Shown: positions 1-9,163 of the stretch, piece after piece
Numbering within the stretch: the stretch's first letter is position 1
How the letters are laid out: every line of letters begins with the position of its first letter
Assembly: GCA_019636345.1 (NCBI GenBank)
Contig: JAHBXQ010000004.1
Coordinates: 62,001-126,000, forward strand
Reading direction: 5' to 3'
DNA: 64,000 nt
DNA from: Pirellulales bacterium
GTDB lineage: Bacteria; Planctomycetota; Planctomycetia; Pirellulales; Lacipirellulaceae
Position numbers and translations under genes: made by a program
Notes under the pieces: model-generated
The model's database searches: none
The model's input: the letters and a program-made list of their open reading frames with translations, nothing else
Told to the model about the DNA's origin: nothing

Positions 1-815
1 GTCAACGGGTAGCAGCCGAGCGTGCGAAACCGAACCATCCGGACGCTCGGCGTCTCGCCGGGAAGGAGTCGCATCCGCTCGTCGTCGACGACGAGCAACT
101 CGCCGTCGCGATCGACGACGGGCCGCGGTTTGGCGAGGTAGAGAGGCACGATCGGAATTTGCTCTTGGAGGATGTACAGCCAGACGTCCGCCTCCGTCCA
201 ATTCGACAACGGAAAAACGCGGAAGCATTCGCCGCGGCGATGCCACGTGTTGTAGACGTTCCACAGTTCGGGACGTTGATTGCGGGGGTCCCAGCGGTGG
301 CGCCGATCGCGAAAGGAGAACACGCGTTCCTTGGCACGCGATCGCTCCTCGTCACGTCGCCCGCCGCCGATCGCAGCGTCGAACCGATGATCGTCCAGAG
401 CCTGCTTGAGCGGCTGCGTTCGCATGACGTCGGTGTAGGCCCCGCCGGCGTGATCGAACGGATTCACTCCCGCCCGGACCCCGTCCTCGTTGACGGCGAC
501 GATCACCTCGAGCCCCAGAGCGCGACGGACGTATTCCTCGCGAAACTCGATCATTTCGCGAAACTCCCACGTCGAGTCGACGTGGAGCAACGGAAATGGG
601 AGCGGAGCCGGGAAGAACGCCTTCCGCGCCAAGTGGAGAATGACCGAGGAGTCTTTGCCGATCGAGTACAGCAGCACGGGCTTCTCGAATTCGGCGACGA
701 CCTCGCGGAGGATATGAACGCTCTCCGCTTCCAAATGGCGCAGGTGATCGTCCCGGTGCGCGGGAGGCGTTCGTTCCGCAGCGGCGACGGAGGGAGCGGC
801 AAGCGGCGCTGTCAT
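1..815 (-). CDS. cysD: Sulfate adenylyltransferase subunit 2, C-terminus cut by window edge
   Basis: This is the small, ATP-pyrophosphatase subunit of ATP sulfurylase, which with the GTPase CysN makes adenosine 5'-phosphosulfate in cytosolic sulfate assimilation. About 271 codons are visible. The start reads MTAPLAAPS, followed by a [18 protein letters not shown]-type N-terminal helix. The PP-loop appears as YSIGKDSSV (about residue 50), and the family hallmarks [25 protein letters not shown] and [10 protein letters not shown] appear near the edge. Family members are about 300 residues, so roughly 30 residues are missing off the left edge. The start ATG at 815 lies 94 bp after dabA, so it could be transcribed with the dab genes; cysN would be expected just outside. 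Family assignment is firm. Confidence 0.93.
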   Translation of the reverse strand, partial: MTAPLAAPSVAAAERTPPAHRDDHLRHLEAESVHILREVVAEFEKPVLLYSIGKDSSVILHLARKAFFPAPLPFPLLHVDSTWEFREMIEFREEYVRRALGLEVIVAVNEDGVRAGVNPFDHAGGAYTDVMRTQPLKQALDDHRFDAAIGGGRRDEERSRAKERVFSFRDRRHRWDPRNQRPELWNVYNTWHRRGECFRVFPLSNWTEADVWLYILQEQIPIVPLYLAKPRPVVDRDGELLVVDDERMRLLPGETPSVRMVRFRTLGCYPL

Positions 816-908
816 GGAGAATCGACCTTGAGCGGCGAGGGGAAGGAGCGGACGGCCGGCGAGCGGCCTGGGAGTCCGACGCGTCGGGACGCGGCGCGGC
901 GGAGCCGG

Positions 909-3518
909 TCACGAGCGGCCGGCGTCCGCGGGGGCGAGAGGTTCGTTCCGAAGTTCCATGGCGTGAGCGACTCGAATCGGCAGCCACGATCCCCGACGCG
1001 TGAAGCGGAAGAACCGACCCTCGTCGAGGGCGACCAGATGCAGCCAGCCGTTTGCGATTTGGGCTCGCAACGAGGCGTGCGCGGCAAGGATGCGCTCGAT
1101 CGCTTGCCGCGGCGCGGCGACGACGGCCTGGAGGCGCAACGGTTCGTGACGCCACCGCGTCCCGTCGTGGAGCGATTCCACGGGAAGTCCAGTGAGCAGG
1201 TCGCCGCCGCCCCCGGCGACGAGCCCGAAACGGCCGACGACGTTATGGGTCGTCTTGGTCCCGCACCCGTACTGAGCGTTGTCGACCGTCGAGGCGTAGT
1301 ACTGCAGGTTGATCCATTGGGCGACGACCAGCGGGGCGGTCATGATCAGCTCGAGCGTCGATCCGTCGAGGTCGGAGCGATGGTCGTAGTCATGAAGGAA
1401 GACCCGCCCGTCCAGGCGGGCTCCCCGGGTGAGTTCGCGGGGACCGATCACGAAGGCGGCGTTGCCGACGAGCCCCCATTCAGGCCGGACCTCCGACCAG
1501 TCCCGCCCCCGGCGGACCAGTTCGGCGTCATCGCGGCAGGCGAGCGTCGGCAAGCGTTCCTGCCGCGCTTTTCCGGCGGCGACATGGGCGACCGTCTGGA
1601 GCAATTGGACGTCCGCGGCGTGCGAATCGGGGACGTCGGCGAGGAAGAACGTGATCGCGTCGGTCGTCGTCTCATGGAGCGCAGCCAGGAAATGCGTGTC
1701 CGCAGGGACGTCGACGCCGCGCTCGGCCAGTCCTCGGCGAACGTCCGCGTCGTTGAGCAGCGCGGCTGCGAACTGCGCGTTCGCCTCCCCGCTGTGGCCG
1801 CCGCAGGCGCCGCATTCCAAGCCGGCTTGGAGCGGGTTGTTCGCGACGGCGGTACCGTGCCCGCAGAAGACGACGAGTCGCGGAAACTCGGTTGCGATCC
1901 CGGCGTTTCGCAGGATCGCGTGGGCCAAGTCGAGCCGGCGGGAAGGAGCAAGCCCCGGCGCATCGAGCCGGAAGCGACTCGGCCCCGAGGCGCCGCGCTC
2001 CGCGTTCGTCAGTCCGTCGCATCGACCGTCGTTCGGGCGGCCGCCGAACCCGAGCGTCCGCCGGAGCATCCGGACGCCGGCCCGCCAGCCGCTCGTCTCG
2101 ACGAATCCGAATCCGCCGATCGCCGAATTTTGAAAGGCTTTCTCGGCCCGTCGCACGGCGCGGACGAAGGCTCGCTTGGCGAGGAGCCCCGGCGCTTGTT
2201 TGTCGTCCGCCACGCGTTCGACGACTCGGATTTCGGGCGCGAGGAGGGCCGGAACGCGCGTCGAACCTTGCGTCGCGCCACACGGAAGGAATTCCATCGG
2301 GATGCCGAAAAAGCCCGCGAACCCGCTGGTCGCGATTTCGGCCGAGCAGGACTCCAGCGCACGCCGAATCCGTTCCGAGCGGACGTCGATGCAGAACACC
2401 AGCCGAGCGAGCTTTCGCGAGGGGTCGGCGCCGGCGGCGCGCGAGCTAGAGGGGGACGCGTCGCTCGCCAGCCGACTCAAGAGGTCGCGACGATAGGCGA
2501 TCTCGGCGGCGCGCAAGAGGCAATACCGCAGGAGCGCTCCGTCAGGACCGCCGTCGGTCGCGGGGGTCGAACAGGCGGCCAGAGTGCTCCAGGCGACTTC
2601 GATCCGATGTCGCTCCGAGACGGCCGCGTCGTACGCCAGCCGCATCGCCAGGAGACCGACGAAATCGTCGTTCTGTTCGCCGCGGCGTTCCCCCTGGAGG
2701 CGCTGGAACTTGGCCCAGGAGCTCCACCCGAGGACCGCATGCGCGGCGGCGAGGAGGACGAATTCCTGCAGGGAAGCCGGCACGCCAAGTCGCGCGAGCA
2801 ACGCCGCGACGGCGGACGTCGGATCGTCCGGAAGTCGTCGCACGAACGCGCGAAAGCCGGTCAGGCCCAGCAGCTCGACGCGTTTGTCGATGAGTGCGGC
2901 CGAACGCCACGCCTGATAGAGCGACCGTCGTTTCCACGGACTGACCCACGCCGACTGCCCCTGGTCGTAGTGAGCGGCACAATGCTTGCCGATCTCTTCC
3001 AGGAGGATTTGCGACCATTCGGTCCCGGCGTAACGATCGACGACGGCCGCCAGCGGCTCGAAGCGCGGATGGCGAGCCGACCCCGCCTCGTCGGCGGGGG
3101 GGTCGGACCACTGCGCCCGGCCCGTGAGCAGGGACCCGATCCAACACGACTCGAGCCGGCCCGCCCCCGGGACGCCGTCTCGCAAGAGTTCGTCGATCGC
3201 CGCGTCGACGTCGGCGAGGGTGAAGCGACCCTCTTGGAACTGAGTGCGGTAGTGTTCCAACGGCATCAGCAGTTCGCCGGCGGACACGCGCTGCAGATCG
3301 CGGCGCGCGGCGAGCCATTCCTCCGTGCCGTACCCTTGGTAGGGATTGACGGCGACATAGTCGGCCAGCGGCCAGACGGGGGCTATTTTCTCGATCACCC
3401 GCTCGAGGGTCGCCTCCAGATTCTCGTCGCAGGCCTCCGCAACTGGCGTCGAGAAAGGGGCGAGGGGGGCGTCGATCGCTCGAGGCGGAACGAGCTGCAA
3501 GTGGGATGCGACGGACAT
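909..3518 (-). CDS. dabA: Inorganic carbon transporter subunit DabA (UPF0753/DUF2309)
   Basis: The protein (869 aa) belongs to the DUF2309/DabA family. DabA is a zinc-dependent, beta-carbonic-anhydrase-like subunit that works with DabB to accumulate bicarbonate using the ion gradient. The N-terminus has the family signature APVWPLADYVAVNPYQG. The predicted metal and active-site residues are present with family spacing: Cys and Asp in VFCIDVRSE (about 376 and 378) and His and Cys in FCGHGT and LECGACGG (about 554 and 569). I chose the ATG at 3518 because GGAG sits 8 nt upstream. A longer reading from 3599 is possible but its first 27 residues look non-coding. dabB ends 90 bp upstream on the same strand. 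Confidence 0.92.
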   Translation of the reverse strand: MSVASHLQLVPPRAIDAPLAPFSTPVAEACDENLEATLERVIEKIAPVWPLADYVAVNPYQGYGTEEWLAARRDLQRVSAGELLMPLEHYRTQFQEGRFTLADVDAAIDELLRDGVPGAGRLESCWIGSLLTGRAQWSDPPADEAGSARHPRFEPLAAVVDRYAGTEWSQILLEEIGKHCAAHYDQGQSAWVSPWKRRSLYQAWRSAALIDKRVELLGLTGFRAFVRRLPDDPTSAVAALLARLGVPASLQEFVLLAAAHAVLGWSSWAKFQRLQGERRGEQNDDFVGLLAMRLAYDAAVSERHRIEVAWSTLAACSTPATDGGPDGALLRYCLLRAAEIAYRRDLLSRLASDASPSSSRAAGADPSRKLARLVFCIDVRSERIRRALESCSAEIATSGFAGFFGIPMEFLPCGATQGSTRVPALLAPEIRVVERVADDKQAPGLLAKRAFVRAVRRAEKAFQNSAIGGFGFVETSGWRAGVRMLRRTLGFGGRPNDGRCDGLTNAERGASGPSRFRLDAPGLAPSRRLDLAHAILRNAGIATEFPRLVVFCGHGTAVANNPLQAGLECGACGGHSGEANAQFAAALLNDADVRRGLAERGVDVPADTHFLAALHETTTDAITFFLADVPDSHAADVQLLQTVAHVAAGKARQERLPTLACRDDAELVRRGRDWSEVRPEWGLVGNAAFVIGPRELTRGARLDGRVFLHDYDHRSDLDGSTLELIMTAPLVVAQWINLQYYASTVDNAQYGCGTKTTHNVVGRFGLVAGGGGDLLTGLPVESLHDGTRWRHEPLRLQAVVAAPRQAIERILAAHASLRAQIANGWLHLVALDEGRFFRFTRRGSWLPIRVAHAMELRNEPLAPADAGRS

Positions 3519-3608
3519 CGATGCGACTCCGGTCAAGCTCAGGTCAGGGACGGGCTGGGACGACGAACGATCAGGGACCGAGGGGGGACGGGACCACACG
3601 CAAGACGA

Positions 3609-5180
3609 TCAGGTCGAGAACGACCGCAGGCCCCTGCGTGCGAACGCTTCCGCATAGAATCCGTTGAGGGCGTGCACGTAGAGCGCGTGCTGCCAGGGAA
3701 TCGTTCTGCCGCCGGCAATCCGCAACTCGCCCAGAAACAAGGCCCCGAACGCCGCCAGCAGGAGCGCCGCCGCCGCCCAGGTCGCGGGGGCGGAGCCGAC
3801 GGCCGGCACGCTGCCGGTCAGCGCGGCCTCCACGAGGAGGTAATTTGCCGCGTACGCGAGGCAGAGCCCGGTCGTCGAGAGGACGACGTACCCGCGCCGC
3901 CAAGGCGACTTGTGCTCGAGGAGGTGCCAGGCGCGACGGACGAGGGCGAGACAGAGCAGCCCGCCCAGAAGATGCCCTCCGGGCTTCGTCGTCGGCGAGA
4001 TTCCGCAGGCGGTCGTCGTCGCCAAGTAGGCGCCCAGGACGAGGCACGCGGCGATCGCAAGGCGCCTCGCGGGCGGGACCGCGGGAGATCGCTCCTGGTC
4101 GACCGGTTCCTGGGCCGTCGCGACGACGAGGACCTCCCCGCTGGCGAGAAAGGCGTAAGCCTTGTAAAGCGAGTGCGCGACAATGTGGAGCATCGCGGCG
4201 GCGAACGCTCCCAGGCCGCACTGGAACATCATGAATCCCATCTGAGCGATCGTCGAATAGGCGAGTGACCGTTTGACGCTGGTCTGGGCAAGCATCGCGA
4301 CTCCGCCGACCAGCGCCGTGACGACTCCGACGATCGCCAGCGTCGCCAGGGCCGTCGGGGCGGCGACGAGGACGGGACTCAGCCGCACGAGCGCATAGCC
4401 TCCGGCGTTGACGATTCCCGCATGCATCAACGCCGAGACAGGCGTAGGCGTGTCCAAGGTCTCCGGGAGCCAGAAGGAGAACGGAAACTGCGCGGACTTG
4501 ACCGCTGTGCCGAGGATCGCGAACCAGACGAACGCCGTCATGGCGGAGTCGACCTGCCCGGCGACGATGCGTTGCTCGCCGGCAGCGATGAGATCGGCGA
4601 GATTCAAGGTCCCGAACGCTTGCCAGGCGAGGAGCAGAGCGCCCGCCAGGAGCAGGTCCCCCAAGCGATCGACGACGAGCTTCATCTGCGCCCCGGCGGC
4701 GGCGACGGGGCGGCCCTTACGGTGGGTCAGCAGGCGGTGGAGGCTCGCGCAGGCCGCCGACCAAGCCCCGACCATGATCAGGAGATTCCCCGCCAGGGCC
4801 ATCAGGGCGGCGGCGCCGATCGTACCCCCGACGCGGCAAAAATAGGCTCCCTGGTCCGAGTCCCCGTCGAGATAGCGGGCGGAATACCGCGCGACGACCC
4901 AGCCGACGGCGCTGACGAGCGCCACCATGATCCACGCTCCCCCGGTCCAATACACGAGATCGACGGGCGCCTCTCCGGCGCCGATCGCGGCAAGCGGGCG
5001 CGGCTGGGTTCCCAACTCGATCCCGACGAGCATCGCGGCGAAGAAGACTCCGACTGCCAGTCGAGGGACCCACCGGACGGCCGCGATCGCGTAGCGATTC
5101 GCCAAGCGAGACGGCGCCAGACCGATTGCCAGCAGGGCGGCGACGGGGATCAGGATGAGCAGGGGGAGCGCGTCAGACAT
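3609..5180 (-). CDS. dabB: DabB, proton-conducting NuoL/MrpA-like membrane subunit
   Basis: The protein (523 aa) is hydrophobic and made of many membrane segments. It belongs to the proton-conducting complex I/Mrp antiporter family; motifs include QFPFSFWLPETLDTPTPVSALMHAG-type sequence (split here as QFPFSFWLP and TPVSALMHAG) and MLAQTSVKRSLAYSTIAQMG. Its position directly before dabA identifies it as the DabB partner, which is thought to couple cation influx to CO2 hydration in DabA. The start ATG has GAGG 7 nt upstream. Pathway context (carbon concentration or anaplerosis) cannot be decided from the window, because no Calvin-cycle RuBisCO is present. Confidence 0.9.
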   Translation of the reverse strand: MSDALPLLILIPVAALLAIGLAPSRLANRYAIAAVRWVPRLAVGVFFAAMLVGIELGTQPRPLAAIGAGEAPVDLVYWTGGAWIMVALVSAVGWVVARYSARYLDGDSDQGAYFCRVGGTIGAAALMALAGNLLIMVGAWSAACASLHRLLTHRKGRPVAAAGAQMKLVVDRLGDLLLAGALLLAWQAFGTLNLADLIAAGEQRIVAGQVDSAMTAFVWFAILGTAVKSAQFPFSFWLPETLDTPTPVSALMHAGIVNAGGYALVRLSPVLVAAPTALATLAIVGVVTALVGGVAMLAQTSVKRSLAYSTIAQMGFMMFQCGLGAFAAAMLHIVAHSLYKAYAFLASGEVLVVATAQEPVDQERSPAVPPARRLAIAACLVLGAYLATTTACGISPTTKPGGHLLGGLLCLALVRRAWHLLEHKSPWRRGYVVLSTTGLCLAYAANYLLVEAALTGSVPAVGSAPATWAAAALLLAAFGALFLGELRIAGGRTIPWQHALYVHALNGFYAEAFARRGLRSFST

Positions 5181-5225
5181 GACCGGTCCTCGGGGAGCGG
5201 GAACATGGCGAATGTGATAGCACGA

Positions 5226-5254
5226 AAAATAATGTACGAATTACATATCGTCAA
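5226..5254 (-). promoter_or_regulatory. Probable dabBA promoter with inverted repeat in the spacer
   Basis: On the minus strand there is a -35 TTGACG (5249-5254), a 17-bp spacer and a -10 TATTTT (5226-5231). The spacer contains the inverted repeat ATGTA-n5-TACAT (5232-5246). This AT-rich patch stands out in a GC-rich window. The repeat is well placed to be an operator, possibly for the divergent winged-helix regulator. Inferred by eye. Confidence 0.6.
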
Positions 5255-5364
5255 TAGAGAGTCGTGTTCTTGAGCGCGGATTTCTTGAGGACGGGGGGCG
5301 GCCCCGTCGCGAGGCCCCGGATCCGTGTGAACTCGGGCGCTGTTCCTGAATTCCCAGTCGCGAA

Positions 5365-5392
5365 TTGGACTTCCGAGGAACCGTGCTAGAAT
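5365..5392 (+). promoter_or_regulatory. Possible promoter of the divergent winged-helix regulator
   Basis: TTGGAC (5365-5370) and TAGAAT (5387-5392) are separated by 16 bp, about 40 bp upstream of the chosen ATG at 5430. If used, this promoter rules out the more upstream ATG at 5391 as the start. Confidence 0.45.
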
Positions 5393-5429
5393 GAGCAGGC
5401 TCCGTTCCCTATTCCCGCACAGGCGCGTC

Positions 5430-5792
5430 ATGCCCCGCTCCAAGCCCGGTTCTCGCTCCTCCTCCGCCCGAGCTTCCGGGCGATCGGAGCAGGCCCCCGC
5501 TCCCCCCGCAGCAGGGACTCCTCATCGCTGGACGTTTCTTACCAATCATGCCCACGTCCTGATCCTGCTCCACGCCCAGCCGCAGTTGGTGCTGCGACAG
5601 GTCGCGGCCCAGGTGGGGATCACGGAACGAGCGGTGCAGCGGATCGTGCAGGAACTCGAAGAGGCCGGCTTCATCGAGCGCGAACGGGTCGGACGGAAGA
5701 ACGAATATCGGGTGCTGACCGATCAGCCCCTGCGCCATCCGATCGAGGCTCACCGCCGAATCGGAGATCTGCTGAAATTGATCGTCGGCTGA
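5430..5792 (+). CDS. Winged-helix DNA-binding regulator (MarR/ArsR-like)
   Basis: This small protein (120 aa from ATG 5430) has a basic, Ser/Pro-rich N-terminal tail. A winged-helix domain follows, with [20 protein letters not shown], a recognition helix in [19 protein letters not shown] and a wing around [11 protein letters not shown]. It is divergent from dabBA, so it is the obvious candidate regulator of that operon, perhaps through the inverted repeat in the dabB promoter. No effector-binding domain is visible. The ATG at 5391 would give 133 aa, but it overlaps a likely -10 box. ATG 5430 has AGG 7 nt upstream. Confidence 0.75.
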   Translation: MPRSKPGSRSSSARASGRSEQAPAPPAAGTPHRWTFLTNHAHVLILLHAQPQLVLRQVAAQVGITERAVQRIVQELEEAGFIERERVGRKNEYRVLTDQPLRHPIEAHRRIGDLLKLIVG

Positions 5793-6299
5793 CGCGAGCG
5801 ACGACGCGCCGAGAATCGACGCCCCCCAGGGGTCCTCGCCGACTGCGAGCGGCGTTCGCCGCGCGAAACGATGCAGGAACTCCTCGTCGGCGAGGGCGCC
5901 TGGACGGTCGGCGCCTCTCGGCCCTTGACGACGTGTCGCCAAGAAGTCGTGCGGGCTGGGCTCCGCTCCCGGCACTGCGCCGCCGCAGCCAGCGCCGGCG
6001 CATGCACTGGGGCCGATGCTGCCCGGTCGCCAGTCGCGGGGTTCCCGCTCCCTCGATCCTGCACCCGCATCCGAACGATCGCTTCTACGCCAATCGCCCG
6101 CAGCACGAGCCGCATGTGATGACGCCCCGCGCGCGGATCGCCGCGGGGGGCGGCTCCACAGGGCCGTCCCTTGTCGCGACCCTCTCGTGCAGTCGGTTGA
6201 AGAGTTCGGCCGCGGCTGCAGGCGGCTTCTCGCGGTTCGGCGACGTTGCCGGCGGAGGGCGTTTGTCGCCAAGCATGAAGCGCCCCCCTGAGGCGCCGC
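5793..6299. other. About 500 bp with no recognisable gene
   Basis: The stretch between the winged-helix regulator and the GH29 gene is GC-rich and contains only short, unrecognisable reading frames, for example 6085-6276 on the minus strand. I see no RNA gene or repeat in it. It may be decayed coding sequence. Confidence 0.4.
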
Positions 6300-7673
6300 C
6301 TAGCGAACGGCGTCAGGAGGCAGGGGACGGGTGATCTTGACGACGACTTGATTCGGCCACTTCCGATCGTTGTAGATCCGCTGGGCGCGCATCACCGAGA
6401 GTTCGACTCCGGCGGCGGTTTGTTTCGCAGTCGGCGTCGGATCCGCGTCGGGCTCGTATTCGAGGACTTGGCCGCCGTGGCCCAACACCGAGACTTCCGA
6501 TTCGTCGCTGAGCCGCAGGGACTTGAGACAGAGGGTTCGCCGCTCGCCGAGGGGCCACGCCTCTTCCCCGGAGAGCACTGCGTAGACGGCCTCGCCGTCC
6601 TTGGCTTGCGTGAACCAAGTGCGCCCCTCGCGGCTCACGTGCCAGGGGCGAACGTTGTAGATCGCTTCGCCGTTGATGAACAGCCACAAGCCAAGCTCGC
6701 GAAGCAACGCTTCTTGCTCGGGCGGGATTCGTCCGTAGGAGTCGGGGCCGACGTTCAAGAGCAGGTTGCCCCCGCGGGCTCGCGTTTCGACCAAGATTTG
6801 GATGAGCTGTCGGCCGGTCTTGTACGTCTCGTGGACGCCGCGGTACTGCCACTGGTCGCCCAGCGTGTAGCAGGCCTCCCACGGTTGTCCTGGCGGCACG
6901 TCGCCCAGATTCTGTTCCGGCGTGGACATCGCTCCGCGCGTGACCAGCGTGCGGGGGTTGCGATCCCACACCAGCTTCTTGAGCGCATCAGGGGGCTCCA
7001 AACTGTCGAAGAACCACAAATCGACCGGGTCGTAGGCGTCGCAGAGTTCCTCGATCTGTCGGCGGCAGTAGGCTTCGAGCTCCCTGTTCTGGCTGAGCTG
7101 GGTGTAGCCGCGCTCGATCGCCCGGGCCGGGACGCGGCCCTGGGCATGGAGCAGAGAGAAATCCTCGGGCGAAAAATAGAGCCCCGCTTTGAGTCCTTCG
7201 GCGCGGAACGCCTGCATGTACGGACCGACGACGTCCTTTCCGTAACGGGACGACTCGACGTCGAAGGTCGTGGTCGTCGTAGGAAAGAGACAGAAGCCGC
7301 TGTGATGCTTGGCGGTCAAGACGGCGTACTTGAACCCGCACGTGCGGGCCAGCGCCGCCCACCGGGCCGGGTCGTAGTCGCACGGATCGAACGTCTGCGG
7401 CAACTCGCGGAAGAATCGGTCGCGATAGGAATTGTCGGCCCCCACCAGCGAATGACTGATGACCGCGCCGTACTGGACGTCGAGCCCCCAGTGAATGAAC
7501 AGCCCCAGCCCCAAATCCAGGAAGGCCTCGACTTCGTCCGCGCGATTGCGGCTGTCCGAGGCGGGCGAGGTCCCTTCGGGCGGTTGTGCAAACGACCGGG
7601 ACGCGACCGTCCCGCCGACCACCAGGCAGGTCGCCGCAAACGTCGCCGAGCATGCTCTCACGTGGCGTCGCAT
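6300..7673 (-). CDS. Exported GH29-type alpha-L-fucosidase
   Basis: The protein (457 aa) starts with a signal peptide (basic MRRHVRACSATF, then a hydrophobic stretch to SFAQP). The GH29 (beta/alpha)8 features follow: GLFIHWGLDVQYG, DPARWAALARTCGFKYAVLTAKHHSGFCLF, and DPVDLWFFDSLEP, whose Asp after WF is the expected nucleophile. RGGNLLLNVGPDSYGRIP is the usual C-terminal marker of the catalytic domain. It should act in the periplasm or outside the cell on terminal alpha-L-fucose or a related sugar. It is the last gene of the long minus-strand glycan-degradation run. ATG 7673 is preferred over the TTG one codon upstream. Confidence 0.85.
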   Translation of the reverse strand: MRRHVRACSATFAATCLVVGGTVASRSFAQPPEGTSPASDSRNRADEVEAFLDLGLGLFIHWGLDVQYGAVISHSLVGADNSYRDRFFRELPQTFDPCDYDPARWAALARTCGFKYAVLTAKHHSGFCLFPTTTTTFDVESSRYGKDVVGPYMQAFRAEGLKAGLYFSPEDFSLLHAQGRVPARAIERGYTQLSQNRELEAYCRRQIEELCDAYDPVDLWFFDSLEPPDALKKLVWDRNPRTLVTRGAMSTPEQNLGDVPPGQPWEACYTLGDQWQYRGVHETYKTGRQLIQILVETRARGGNLLLNVGPDSYGRIPPEQEALLRELGLWLFINGEAIYNVRPWHVSREGRTWFTQAKDGEAVYAVLSGEEAWPLGERRTLCLKSLRLSDESEVSVLGHGGQVLEYEPDADPTPTAKQTAAGVELSVMRAQRIYNDRKWPNQVVVKITRPLPPDAVR

Positions 7674-7783
7674 CAATGATTTCCCAAGGGGTGACTTGCA
7701 AGCGTGAGTGAATTAGGAGCTGAAGCAAGCGGCGCGCGGGTTGCGGCAGGACCTGGGTCGTGAACGCACCGCGTCGCGGGTCG

Positions 7784-9082
7784 TTACTGCCACGTCGTCA
7801 GGCGGACTCGATCGCGCGCGTCAAGGCGCTCGAGCGCCTGGCGGAGCGCCGGCCGATCGGCGAACTTTGTTGCGGCACGGACCTGGAGCGCGTAAAGGCC
7901 CGTGGGAGGCCCTTGGCTGATTTCCTTGTAAGGCCAGACGGCGCCTGGTTCGCCGAACGGCGTCAGGTAGGCCAGCGCCCCGCGGATGCTCCCCCCCTGG
8001 GGACTTTCGTAGCCCCACAGATCGACCCCGACGGCGTCCCCCATGGAGGCCAGCATGATCAGCCCCCGGAGGTTCATGACGCAGTAGGACCAGCTTCGCG
8101 TGCGGCTCAACTCGTGCGGTTGTCGCCCGTCGCCCTGGACGTGGGCCGCGATTCGTTTTTCGGCCGCTTGTTCGAGGATCGTGCGGGCCGTCTCCGGTTG
8201 TCCGATGAACAAGGCGAACGCGGAGGCTTGAGCGTCGTGATAAGTGCCGTGGTTGTTGTGTTCGCGCGACTCCCTGCGCCCGAGCTCGCTTGACTGAATC
8301 CAGGCGAGGAAGTCGGCGAACCAAGCGCCGAGCCCCGCGCGGGACTCCGCACTCCAGGCCGGAGACGACTCCAGAAACGACATCGCCGCGACGACGTGGA
8401 TCAGCTCGCTCGATTCGATGAGTCCGTAGCAGCGACCCTCGGTGAGACCGGGAACCCCCTGGCCGTACTTCATGTGGGGATTCATCCGCGTCGCGGGGTC
8501 GAGAAACCAGATTCGCAGCAGTTGCGCCGCGCGCTGGGCGTATTTCTCGTCGTCGAAATAGTAGTAGCCCAAGGCGAGCGTCTCGACGGCCTGCGACATC
8601 GCTTGCAGCTCGCGCTCGTCGGAGATCGCGTAGTACTCGGGATTGACCACGCCGTCTCGCTTGACGTAGGGGAGCCCGTCTTGGGATTTGGGATCGGGCC
8701 ACCAGTAGGGGCCCTGGCTCATGTAGTCGTGCTTGTCGCCGCTCGGAGGGGACTGCTCTTTGTGCATCACCGAATAGGGGCCCAGCGCGAGCGCCTCGTC
8801 GGCCTCTTCGCGAAGCGCGGCCAGGGCGTCGGTCCAGGGGTGCTCCGACTCCGTCGAGGCGACCTGCTTGATGCGAGCCATGTCGTCGAGGCGCCACAGG
8901 ACGGCGCTGGCCTGGATCGACGACGGCGCTGCGCCGACAATCGAAGCGGCCGAGTCTGGTCCTTGGGCTCTGGCCGTCGCCTCGAGCGCGAGGCCGGCGA
9001 CGGCGCACCACGCCGCCCGGCGCCAGGAATTGGCGTGCAGGCCGGCCTGTCGCCGCAGCGGGCAATTCGGAGTTTGATTCAT
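7784..9082 (-). CDS. Exported alginate-lyase-fold protein (PF05426-like)
   Basis: The protein (432 aa) has an N-terminal export signal (RRAAWCAVAGLALEATARA) and then an all-alpha alginate-lyase-type domain. Landmarks are HDYMSQGPYWWPDP, a YWWP pattern shared by the family, then LLRIWFLDPATRMNPHMKYGQ, SRTRSWSYCVMNLRGL and NNHGTYHDAQ. These point to an (alpha/alpha) toroid lyase of the PL5/PL38-like superfamily acting on uronate-containing polysaccharide. The exact substrate cannot be read from sequence; alginate should not be assumed. It lies between the GH29 and beta-helix genes on the same strand. Confidence 0.78.
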   Translation of the reverse strand: MNQTPNCPLRRQAGLHANSWRRAAWCAVAGLALEATARAQGPDSAASIVGAAPSSIQASAVLWRLDDMARIKQVASTESEHPWTDALAALREEADEALALGPYSVMHKEQSPPSGDKHDYMSQGPYWWPDPKSQDGLPYVKRDGVVNPEYYAISDERELQAMSQAVETLALGYYYFDDEKYAQRAAQLLRIWFLDPATRMNPHMKYGQGVPGLTEGRCYGLIESSELIHVVAAMSFLESSPAWSAESRAGLGAWFADFLAWIQSSELGRRESREHNNHGTYHDAQASAFALFIGQPETARTILEQAAEKRIAAHVQGDGRQPHELSRTRSWSYCVMNLRGLIMLASMGDAVGVDLWGYESPQGGSIRGALAYLTPFGEPGAVWPYKEISQGPPTGLYALQVRAATKFADRPALRQALERLDARDRVRLTTWQ

Positions 9083-9163
9083 CGTGCGACTCTCGCCGGG
9101 GGGATGCGGATTGCCAAGCGCTTCGTGCGATCGCGCCGACCGGGTTCGGCGGACCGCGGGCCG

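Noticed and set aside
159-4268. A 1369-codon open frame on the plus strand
   Set aside because: It lies antisense to cysD, dabA and dabB, has an Arg-rich and repetitive composition typical of GC-rich shadow frames, and contains no known domain.
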